Of a stretch of DNA of 64,000 nucleotides, positions 9,630 to 16,626 are shown one piece after another. Under the pieces are notes generated by a model, which saw nothing but the letters and a program-made list of their open reading frames with translations, was not told the DNA's origin and searched no databases. Numbering within the stretch: position 1 is the first letter of the stretch; each line of letters begins with the position of its first letter. Where the stretch lies: positions 386,001 through 450,000 of the forward strand of contig NZ_CP113948.1 in assembly GCF_026810365.1 (NCBI RefSeq), given 5' to 3'. Both the position numbers and the translations under genes were made by a program. This DNA is from Flavobacterium praedii (lineage in GTDB: Bacteria; Bacteroidota; Bacteroidia; Flavobacteriales; Flavobacteriaceae).

Positions 9630-9872
9630 TTATATAGAAGAAAGGTGTTTCCTGTTATAATGATTTAATAAAGTTTCGTTTATTTCTTTTAATTCAGGTG
9701 TTAAAAACATTTTTCTGTCCTGTAAATCATTGGTAAGTTCTACCTGACAAATGGTGCACTTGTATTCTTTAAAATGACCAGTTACATTTCTCACAGTCAC
9801 TATTTTGTGGCCAAATATAGAACAGGAAGTTTTTTTATCTACAAATTTTGACATAAAATTTAAAAAGCTCAT
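9630..9872 (-). CDS. Small unrecognised protein with a Cys pair
   Basis: 80 residues. It contains CSIFGHK near 17-23 and CTIC near 40-43 (a CxxC), together making a plausible small zinc site, then a charged helical tail. ATG start at 9872. It converges with the gene ending at 9613 with a 16-bp gap. Codon use and length look genuine, but no function can be assigned. The gene upstream on the same strand is separated from it by a terminator hairpin at 10018-10053, so it has its own promoter. Confidence 0.65.
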   Translation of the reverse strand: MSFLNFMSKFVDKKTSCSIFGHKIVTVRNVTGHFKEYKCTICQVELTNDLQDRKMFLTPELKEINETLLNHYNRKHLSSI

Positions 9873-10017
9873 TGTGTGGTATTTAAATATTTATGCAAAC
9901 GTATTGTAAAATGTTATATTGTGCAAATAAAACCGATGAAATGAGTGTTATATTATTGTAAAGTAAGATTATACTTTGTTTGATGTCTGTTTTTTGTTGT
10001 TTTTGTGAAATTTTGTT

Positions 10018-10053
10018 AAAAAAAATCCCCAACTACCTAAGCATTTGGGGATT
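10018..10053 (-). terminator. Rho-independent terminator of the nucleoid-associated protein gene
   Basis: Arms AATCCCCAA (10024-10032) and TTGGGGATT (10045-10053) pair perfectly. Read on the minus strand, the hairpin is followed by a run of eight T. It lies 22 bp after the stop of the gene ending at 10075. Confidence 0.85.
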
Positions 10054-10074
10054 ATAATTTTATTTTTGGTTTGC

Positions 10075-11133
10075 TTATGATTTCTCTTCTTTGTTGAAAT
10101 AGACTAAGTAATAATACATTTGTTTTTCTTCATCCCATCCTTTTTCTACAAACTTCTCTGCACTTTCGGGATTAATGAAATCCATTTTTATTTGGATGTG
10201 CGTATCAAGATTGATAACATTTTTAATTGACTTTCTGGCATCACTTACCGCTGCATTGGCAATTGGAAAAGAGGTTACGTCCTCGATACTGTATTTTTCG
10301 CCTTTATCAACTTTATAATTTTTGAATTCTGGAATCAAATCAGGATTGTCCAAAACTTCATTCAAGAAATTAGTTTCCTCAAATTGATCGTTTTTTGCAA
10401 AATAATTCACAGAACGGTTCATGAACATCACCTCTTCTTTTTTGTCTTCAGCAGGGAAAACTACATCTTTGGCAAATCCTTGACAGAATTTCAAGTATTT
10501 CTTAGTGATAAAATTTTCATCTTCAAAAGCATCCACAGACAAGAAGTGCTCTAACCAATATCTAGCATCATAACGATTGCTGTCTACTGAAAGGATTTTG
10601 TATCCTTCTTCTTTTTTATAATTAAAAATCAAACAGCCTTTATCTAGTTTATTTAAACTTACTCCATGCTGTAAAATCATTTCCAATTGCGTTCCTTTTT
10701 CCTCAAACTGTAAAAAATCAGATTGAATTTCACTTTTGAAAATCCCGATAGCATCCACAACGTTATTGTCAATACTTAAATTGGTCAAATACGTTACATA
10801 TACTTCGCCATTTTTAATATGAGGATGATTCGATTGCTCAAATAAATGTTTGGTTATTTTTTTTGAAGCCTCATGCAAACTACTTGGATTATTGAAAATC
10901 TCTGTTGCATATTTAAACATGTCATTGTAGTCTAAATCTACTTCATGCGCAAATTGAAAGTAGTTTTCTTCTTTTTCTTTAAATGGTTTAAAGAAAAATT
11001 CTTTCATCAACGGAACAATTTCGTCATTTAGTTTAAATGGTTCTTCCGATAAAAAAAGAGGTTCGTTACGACTCATGTTTCCCACACGGTGTATGGATAG
11101 CGTTTCGATGTGCGTGTTGTATAGGTTGATCAT
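10075..11133 (-). CDS. Nucleoid-associated protein (NA37/YejK family)
   Basis: 352 residues. The opening (NLYNTHIETLSIHRVGN...EPLFLSEEPFKL) and the mid-protein text VTYLTNLSIDNNVVDAIGIFKSE match the NA37/YejK family, found associated with the nucleoid in proteobacteria and common in Bacteroidota. No membrane segment or signal peptide. ATG start at 11133. The upstream 117-bp gap is filled with a C/G-rich repeat pair. A strong terminator follows. The precise role is not established in this phylum; family membership is fairly sure. Confidence 0.85.
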   Translation of the reverse strand: MINLYNTHIETLSIHRVGNMSRNEPLFLSEEPFKLNDEIVPLMKEFFFKPFKEKEENYFQFAHEVDLDYNDMFKYATEIFNNPSSLHEASKKITKHLFEQSNHPHIKNGEVYVTYLTNLSIDNNVVDAIGIFKSEIQSDFLQFEEKGTQLEMILQHGVSLNKLDKGCLIFNYKKEEGYKILSVDSNRYDARYWLEHFLSVDAFEDENFITKKYLKFCQGFAKDVVFPAEDKKEEVMFMNRSVNYFAKNDQFEETNFLNEVLDNPDLIPEFKNYKVDKGEKYSIEDVTSFPIANAAVSDARKSIKNVINLDTHIQIKMDFINPESAEKFVEKGWDEEKQMYYYLVYFNKEEKS

Positions 11134-11140
11134 TTGTATA

Positions 11141-11249
11141 AGCCCCTCCCGTCCTCCCCAAAAGGGAGGTGCTAGGCACTGGACAGTTTGTGTTGTTAAT
11201 TGCTTTTTTGAAATCTCAATTTGGTTCCCCCTTCGGGGGCTAGGGGGCT
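11141..11249. repeat. Paired C/G-rich intergenic repeat
   Basis: Two C/G-rich blocks, 11141-11175 (AGCCCCTCCC...GGGAGGTGCTAGG) and 11223-11249 (GGTTCCCCCTTCGGGGGCTA...), bracket about 47 bp of AT-rich sequence. Each can form a hairpin. The second is the same family as 5368-5394. It starts right after the stop of the pRiA4b-type gene and ends just before the nucleoid-protein gene. It may act as a terminator for the upstream gene. Confidence 0.6.
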
Positions 11250-11250
11250 A

Positions 11251-11790
11251 CTAATTCCAATTCTCCTCAAAACCATAGTCTTCAAAACTATCGTCTCCTT
11301 CGAACATGTCTAAATCGTCTTCGTCTAAATCGTCTTCAAATTCGCCATAGATATCGTCGTGCATATCAGCTTCAAAATTTTTCTCGGTAGCTTCATCAGG
11401 CATTTCACCATGCGAAAATATAGTTTCAGGATAGGTTTGACCTACAATTTGCTCTTCAATAGCAGCCAATTCTACTAGGAAAGTCCACATGTTGATAAAA
11501 TCATAAACATATATGATTTTAGTATTTTCTTCGTCTAATAGGTCTGATAATTGATAATCACTCATGATTTTTTGTTCGCCAGGAACATCTCCTGTGTCAA
11601 ACATGGAAATTTCATCTTCTTGATTCCAAGTTTCATCACATGTATAGAAAGAAGCAACTTCCATTCCGTCAAATCCAAAAGAATTGAAAATAGCATTGTG
11701 TAAATCTTCTAAAGTGTCTTCCGCAAGTATTGCTATGTCTCTAAAAATGTCTTCCTCGGCATCTAGAATAACTCTGAATTTATAAACCAT
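11251..11790 (-). CDS. Plasmid pRiA4b ORF-3-like (IS1096 passenger TnpR-type) protein
   Basis: 179 residues. The N-terminal 130 residues (VYKFRVILDAEEDIFRDI, LEDLHNAIFNSFGFDG, ASFYTCDETW, IIYVYDFINMWTF) fit the pRiA4b ORF-3 fold, whose function is not known in general. The C-terminal 45 residues are extremely acidic (runs such as EDDLDEDDLDMFEGDD), giving a strongly negative, probably disordered tail. No sign of an IS1096 element or of other mobility genes nearby, so the database name reflects family history, not a transposition role. ATG at 11790. Confidence 0.8.
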   Translation of the reverse strand: MVYKFRVILDAEEDIFRDIAILAEDTLEDLHNAIFNSFGFDGMEVASFYTCDETWNQEDEISMFDTGDVPGEQKIMSDYQLSDLLDEENTKIIYVYDFINMWTFLVELAAIEEQIVGQTYPETIFSHGEMPDEATEKNFEADMHDDIYGEFEDDLDEDDLDMFEGDDSFEDYGFEENWN

Positions 11791-11966
11791 AATCGTTGTT
11801 TTTATTGAAAGAGCAAATGTAAAGTTTAATTTTAGATTTTATATGTTGATATTTATTGTTTTTTTATTGGTCATATGCAATTTGCATATCATCAATGCTA
11901 TTTGTTTCAAATTCATTGCGATGCTCATTTCAAATTTTCGAATAGGTATTTGTTGAAAAGATTTTA

Positions 11967-12356
11967 TCAATTTTCGTAAAACTCTATAGGTAAGTCATCT
12001 GGGTCGGCGGTGAAGAAAAATTTCTTTTGGGTATATTCATCAATTCGAATATCTTCTGCAATGCAGCCTTGTTCTAGAATGTGTTTTCTTGTTTCTTGAA
12101 TATTATTTACTTCAAATGCTAAATGTCGTAATCCTGCTGCTTCTGGACTTGTTACTCGTTTTGGAGGATTTGGGAATGAAAATAATTCAAGTATAAAGTT
12201 TCCGTTGAGAGCCAAATCCAGTTTATAGGAATCTCGTTCTTCGCGGTAGATTTCTTGAATGATAGTCAATCCTAAAATACCAATATAAAACTGTTTTGAT
12301 TTTGTATAATCTGTGCATATTAAGGCAATATGGTGTACTTTGTTTAAATGTATCAT
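11967..12356 (-). CDS. VOC-superfamily metalloprotein, YaeR/GloA2-like
   Basis: 129 residues, the usual length of single-domain glyoxalase/VOC proteins. It opens VHHIALICTDYTKSKQFY, has the central LRHLAFEVNN and ends PIEFYEN; His8/9, the His in LRHLAF and the Glu in IEFYE are the expected metal ligands. The pattern is closest to the YaeR-like (SMU1112c) subgroup, which is structurally related to glyoxalase I but of unproven substrate. It may detoxify an aldehyde or be a dioxygenase-like enzyme. It lies 38 bp after the LpxR-like gene on the same strand, so the two may be cotranscribed. Confidence 0.85.
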   Translation of the reverse strand: MIHLNKVHHIALICTDYTKSKQFYIGILGLTIIQEIYREERDSYKLDLALNGNFILELFSFPNPPKRVTSPEAAGLRHLAFEVNNIQETRKHILEQGCIAEDIRIDEYTQKKFFFTADPDDLPIEFYEN

Positions 12357-12394
12357 TTTTGTGCTTTATTGTTGTTAAATTAGTATTTGATAAT

Positions 12395-13450
12395 TTATAA
12401 GGTAAATCCAACTCTAAATCCACCCCAACTATGAACTCTTCCTGTTTTAAATTCCTTTGAAAGATCGGTACGATAATATTCGAGGTAGAATGTTTTGGAA
12501 TGCAAAACGATCCCGAAATTTTTTTGAAAAGTAAATCTTTCCATATTTTGATCCGTAATTACATAAGGACTATTGTTATTAAATAGACCGCCTTGCAAAC
12601 TGGCATCATATCCAACCGCTGTAATAAGACCTTGCCAATAGCCATAGAGTTGAAATTTATTTTTGTTTTTTAACGAAATAAAAGGGGAATTTATTTTGCC
12701 AAAAGTAGTTGTTAAACCTCCAGAAATATTAGTATTCATTGTGCCCAATCGAAGTTTTGCGTTAGAATTTATTGCAAAGTAATTATTTAGCCGAAGCAAT
12801 TGCTTTTCATGTGCGATTTCATAATTTAATACTACATCATTCTTGATTTGGTATTGCCAACCTAACGGATTTTGCGCTCCAATCCATTTATGAATTACCG
12901 TTTGAATTTCTTTTCCTGAAGCAAAGGGACCAATAACGCCAAAACTTAAGGTAGAAGATAAAGTCGTTTTATGGATGGTATCAGTCGAAATTAAAAAAGG
13001 TTTAAGCATAATCACTGCAGCATAAGGTCTATTGTTGTAAAGAATTTCATCCCGTTTTAGGCTTGTTGGTGTAAACCCTATTTGTTCAAATGACAGTCCA
13101 TATTTTTGTTCGCTGTTTTTCAGTTTTAAAAATAACTTATTAATCGGATTTTTTATCAGTTTTGGACTTACCAATTCAAAATCATGTCCTTGGGTATAAT
13201 AATAATCGGTGTTTGCGAAAAAGTCATTGTCAAAATAATAACGAAAATAATAATTGCTTTTTATTTCTCTAAATGAGGCCGTGTTATCAATTCTTTGGGA
13301 AAATGATAGTATCGATAAAAAGAGCAGGAATAAGGTGTAATATTTTTTTGAATCAAAGCAACAGAAAAATAAAATGTTTTTCGAATTTTTAATCCTGTTG
13401 AAAATAATGATACTTATTAGATAGACCATGGTGTATAGATCATCGTTCAT
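12395..13450 (-). CDS. LpxR-family lipid A deacylase (outer membrane)
   Basis: The core from about residue 50 matches LpxR (DUF2219), an outer-membrane beta-barrel esterase that removes the 3'-acyloxyacyl group of lipid A: NDFFANTDYYYTQGHDFE carries the conserved Asn-Asp, and IGPFASGKEIQTVIHKW the conserved His region. The barrel ends in an aromatic-rich strand (WGGFRVGFTL), the usual outer-membrane C-terminus. The annotated start is doubtful: the first 38 residues (MNDDLYTMVYLIS... CCFDSKK) do not look like a signal peptide, while KKYYTLFLLFLSILSFSQ just after them does, without an ATG in front. A lost start codon or small frameshift near 13340-13380 is possible. Confidence 0.8.
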   Translation of the reverse strand: MNDDLYTMVYLISIIIFNRIKNSKNILFFCCFDSKKYYTLFLLFLSILSFSQRIDNTASFREIKSNYYFRYYFDNDFFANTDYYYTQGHDFELVSPKLIKNPINKLFLKLKNSEQKYGLSFEQIGFTPTSLKRDEILYNNRPYAAVIMLKPFLISTDTIHKTTLSSTLSFGVIGPFASGKEIQTVIHKWIGAQNPLGWQYQIKNDVVLNYEIAHEKQLLRLNNYFAINSNAKLRLGTMNTNISGGLTTTFGKINSPFISLKNKNKFQLYGYWQGLITAVGYDASLQGGLFNNNSPYVITDQNMERFTFQKNFGIVLHSKTFYLEYYRTDLSKEFKTGRVHSWGGFRVGFTL

Positions 13451-13689
13451 TAGAATTTATTCTAAAAAGTAATAATACTTCGTTTTTATTTTAGACATTT
13501 TACCCAATAGAATTCAAAATCATTTTTTATGGAATATGAAAAGGGGGGCATTTTCTAGTATACCATTGATGCTTACTAATGTGAAATTTCTTTAGTTTAT
13601 GATTTTTGTATTGAATACAACCAAAGTTACGAATTATAAGTGGTTTTAATATTGATTATCAGTATTATAAAAAAAAAACATTATGTAAA

Positions 13690-13740
13690 TCGCCTTTAAT
13701 TTTAAATTTTTTGCAAACCATTATTTAAAATTAAAAGCGA
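13690..13740 (-). terminator. Hairpin, possible terminator displaced by the MITE
   Basis: Arms at 13690-13707 and 13723-13740 (TCGCCTTTAATTTTAAAT and ATTTAAAATTAAAAGCGA) match at 17 of 18 positions. On the minus strand a T-rich run follows about 10 bp later. It lies downstream of the outer-membrane protein gene ending at 14130, with the 295-bp MITE between them. The rest of 13451-13823 shows no convincing gene. Confidence 0.5.
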
Positions 13741-13823
13741 CTACCATTTTTGATTTCAGAACGGTTAATTTAACTTTCTAAAATTTAATTCTAGATCTAT
13801 ATTATGGAGCTAAAAATTAATAT

Positions 13824-14118
13824 AACCCGTTGGATGAAATTCTAATAAAATAAAAAAATTAACCACATAATACCTATGTGAATAGTAAAACGTCTATTTC
13901 TTTCTTTCAAAAACTATAAATTCTATGTTTCTATGTCAATGTCGTTTCCTTAAGGAGCTCTCAGACCAAATTCGTTTAGTTTGTCATTTCGACCAGCGGG
14001 AGAAATCACATTTCAGGAACACATAATGTGATTCCTCTTTCGTCGGAATGACAAAACCCACTCTTAAGGAAATGACATTGGTTTCTATGTGGTAAAAAAT
14101 AATGGCACCCAACGGGTT
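13824..14118. mobile_element. MITE sharing its ends with the IS982-family element at 15.5 kb
   Basis: 295 bp with no coding capacity. Ends are AACCCGTTGGATG at 13824 and its near-complement ending at 14118 (reads AACCCGTTGGGTG in reverse); the IS at 15470-16470 has the same ends. A perfect 9-bp direct repeat AATTAATAT flanks it (13815-13823 and 14119-14127), which marks a transposition event. Inside are nested inverted repeats: CAATGTCGTTTCCTTAAG (13937-13954) against 14063-14080 (17/18), and GTCATTTCGAC (13983-13993) against 14042-14052 (10/11). It sits 12 bp after the stop of the gene ending at 14130. It was probably mobilised by an IS982-type transposase acting on its ends. Confidence 0.85.
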
Positions 14119-14129
14119 AATTAATATGG

Positions 14130-15314
14130 TTAAAGGATTTTATAACCTAATAGAATTCCGATTGAGCTATAATTCGAATTCCAACTTTGATATTCACCTA
14201 AAACCCCTTTGCTCAAATTGTATCGTAATTCTATGCCATATCGGCCACTTTTGAAACCGACACCCGTGAATACATTTGTAGAATTGGAAATATCTAGAAC
14301 CTGACCTGAATATCGAAGATTGGATTTTGAAGTAATTGAAAAAGCGACTCCAGCATCAATAAATAATTGTGATTTATTATTTAAAAACATAAAATAGCGA
14401 ACACCCAAAGGCAATTCTATAAACTTATAATTTGCTTCAATTGACTGGTTTTTAGTGTTTAATTCGGTTTTTTTATAAGACTGAAAATTAGGGTTTGTAA
14501 ATAGGGACCATTTGTTTTGGTTAAAAGGAAAAATGTTTTCCACTTCGAAACCAATTGTAAATACTGATTTGGTTTTAAAAGTATAATCCGCCGTACTGCT
14601 AATGTTGTTTCCAAAATCAAGAAATGTGGCATTTACTCCAGCAATCACTTTAAAGTTTACACTAGATTGGTCCTTTTTTGATTCAAAGGTTGTTGTTTTG
14701 GTTTCTTTGGAAGTATTGAATTTTAAAAATAAATTGATAAGTTCCTGTTTCTTATATGTAATGACTTTAAAATCATTAAGATTTAATTTAGATGATTTTA
14801 AATTATTTAGTAATTGCTGTTTGTAAAAGTTATTCTCATTAATCTCTGTAGAACCTTCAGTTTTGTATTCTTTAAAAACTAGCTGTTCTGCGGTTTCATG
14901 ATTTCCGGTACTCATAAAAAAACGAACTAAGTTTACATCTTGATATTCATAAAGATTTACTTCTCCTTCTACCAAGACTTTTAGCAGCAATGTTTCTTCA
15001 GTGTAAATTGGATTTCGATCATAACTCAATTGGTTAATGTCACTTGTAGATCGGTCAATTTTTAATTTAAAACGCTTGTATTTGCTGCTATTACCAATGC
15101 TAAATTCCTTAATTTCTGAAATTGATGCTGTTTTTGAAACATCATTTTCATTCCATTTATATTCAATTCCAGTTGGATTTTTATACCAACCTATATTGCG
15201 AATCAAACATTCTGTCTTACTATTGTTGTTGTTTGTGAAATAACCACTTTCAAAATTGATTTGAGCAAATATTGGAAAAGAAACCAATAATAATAACAGT
15301 ACTATTTTTTTCAT
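14130..15314 (-). CDS. Outer-membrane beta-barrel protein of unknown function
   Basis: 394 residues. A signal peptide (MKKIVLLLLLVSFPIFAQ) is followed by a soluble N-terminal half (about 20-200) and a C-terminal eight-strand-type barrel (about 215-394) with alternating strands such as FKVIAGVNATFLDFG, FIELPLGVRYFMF, LFIDAGVAFSI, YGIELRYNLSKG and a terminal IGILLGYKIL. It resembles Bacteroidota porin-family/outer-membrane beta-barrel proteins, with no specific ligand evident. It lies between a MITE (downstream) and an IS982-family copy (upstream, 155 bp before the start), so its promoter region and 3' end have both been touched by transposition. ATG at 15314. Confidence 0.75.
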   Translation of the reverse strand: MKKIVLLLLLVSFPIFAQINFESGYFTNNNNSKTECLIRNIGWYKNPTGIEYKWNENDVSKTASISEIKEFSIGNSSKYKRFKLKIDRSTSDINQLSYDRNPIYTEETLLLKVLVEGEVNLYEYQDVNLVRFFMSTGNHETAEQLVFKEYKTEGSTEINENNFYKQQLLNNLKSSKLNLNDFKVITYKKQELINLFLKFNTSKETKTTTFESKKDQSSVNFKVIAGVNATFLDFGNNISSTADYTFKTKSVFTIGFEVENIFPFNQNKWSLFTNPNFQSYKKTELNTKNQSIEANYKFIELPLGVRYFMFLNNKSQLFIDAGVAFSITSKSNLRYSGQVLDISNSTNVFTGVGFKSGRYGIELRYNLSKGVLGEYQSWNSNYSSIGILLGYKIL

Positions 15315-15469
15315 TGTTAAAAATTAAAATTTATTCTCGAAAATTAGTACTAAAATTTGATAAATTAATCAATTGTAAAATGTTTTTTGAAATTTATCAA
15401 AAGAAATTTATTAGAATAAAAATAGTACAGTTGAGCGGAATGAAATAGAAATGGATTTTTTATTATTTT

Positions 15470-16470
15470 AACCCGTTGGGTGTAATTATTTGCAGTAAAA
15501 TAAATTGATTAGATATTGGTCAAGATACTGAAATTCAGTATCTTGAAGTCGCCAAACAAACCAATATCTATGTCAAATATAGTAAAAAATTATTTTAGAG
15601 TTTTAGAAGTTATAAGTTCTTTGAATTGTAAATTAGAGAATAAATCAGATGTCGGCAGAAAACAAAAAATGTCTGATTTAGAAGTAGTTGCGTTAAGTTT
15701 GACGGCTGAATTCATGTCTATTGATAGTGAAAATTCTTTATTTAAAGAGATTAATAAGCAAGAAATACCTAATTTAATTGAGCGAAGTCAGTTCAATAAA
15801 CGAAGGCGAAAATTGTTTTTCTTTTTAGAAGAAGTAAGAACAAAATTAGCATCTCGGTTTTTAGAATTTGAAGATTATTTCATCGTGGATAGTATGCCGT
15901 TGGAGATTTGCAAATTTGCACGTCATAGGAGGATTAAAATCTGTAAAAATGAGTTTGAAACAGCTCCTTCAAAAGGGTTTTGCGCTTCTCAAAACAACTG
16001 GTTTTACGGATATAAATTGCATGGAGTTTGTTCTATAAATGGAATTTTCCATTCATTGGATATTACAAAAGCAGAAGTTCATGATGTTCATTTTTTGAAA
16101 AATATAAAACAACAAATGTCTGATTGTGTAGTGCTTGGTGATAGAGGGTACTTATCTCAAAGCATTCAATTAGATTTGTTTCAAACGGTTAATATAAAAT
16201 TAGAAACACCCAAAAGAGCTAATCAAAAAGATTATAAACCACAACCTTATATCTTTAGAAAATCAAGAAAAAGAATTGAAACATTATTTTCACAACTATG
16301 CGACCAGTTCAGAATTAGAAACAATTATGCAAAAACTTTTGAAGGATTTAAAACAAGAATTTTAGCAAAAATAACAGCATTAACATTGGTTCAATATGTC
16401 AATAAATTCATCTTTGATAGACCAATAAACAATATTAAAAATCAAACAATTTAATTACACCCAACGGGTT
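15470..16470 (+). mobile_element. Complete IS982-family insertion sequence
   Basis: About 1 kb. The left end AACCCGTTGGGTGTAATTA (15470-15488) and the right end (16452-16470) are 19-bp perfect inverted repeats. A direct repeat flanks it: TATTTTA if the ends are taken as ACCCG...CGGGT (15464-15470 and 16470-16476), or ATTTT if one base more is counted in the element. Length, ends and one transposase of about 300 residues fit IS982. Ends, repeats and gene are all intact, so it may be active. Confidence 0.92.
15570..16454 (+). CDS. IS982-family transposase
   Basis: 294 residues counted from the ATG at 15570 (MSNIVKNYFRVLEV); an upstream TTG at 15516 would add 18 residues but lies close to the terminal repeat and is less likely. 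DDE-type catalytic positions are visible: DYFIVDSMPL (first Asp), VVLGDRGYLS (second Asp) and RKRIETLFSQL (Glu). The text NNWFYGYKLH and HDITKAEVHD-like SLDITKAEVHDVHFLK are standard for IS982 transposases. The gene ends 16 bp before the right end of the element. No frameshift or stop disrupts it. Confidence 0.93.
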   Translation: MSNIVKNYFRVLEVISSLNCKLENKSDVGRKQKMSDLEVVALSLTAEFMSIDSENSLFKEINKQEIPNLIERSQFNKRRRKLFFFLEEVRTKLASRFLEFEDYFIVDSMPLEICKFARHRRIKICKNEFETAPSKGFCASQNNWFYGYKLHGVCSINGIFHSLDITKAEVHDVHFLKNIKQQMSDCVVLGDRGYLSQSIQLDLFQTVNIKLETPKRANQKDYKPQPYIFRKSRKRIETLFSQLCDQFRIRNNYAKTFEGFKTRILAKITALTLVQYVNKFIFDRPINNIKNQTI

Positions 16471-16626
16471 ATTTTATAAAAAAGGAATTGAGTTTGGTCT
16501 GAAAACAAAATTAATACAGAAGTTTTACAACTCATCCTCAATTTTCCGCAACTGGGTCAAAACAATTTCATATTCTTTTTTTTCTGAATGACATTTGTCT
16601 CATCAAAATCATTATAAAAAACCATT

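Noticed and set aside
13824..16470. Compound transposon formed by the MITE and the IS around the outer-membrane gene
   Set aside because: Each element has its own target duplication and no duplication surrounds the pair, so they came separately; only potential future mobility remains.
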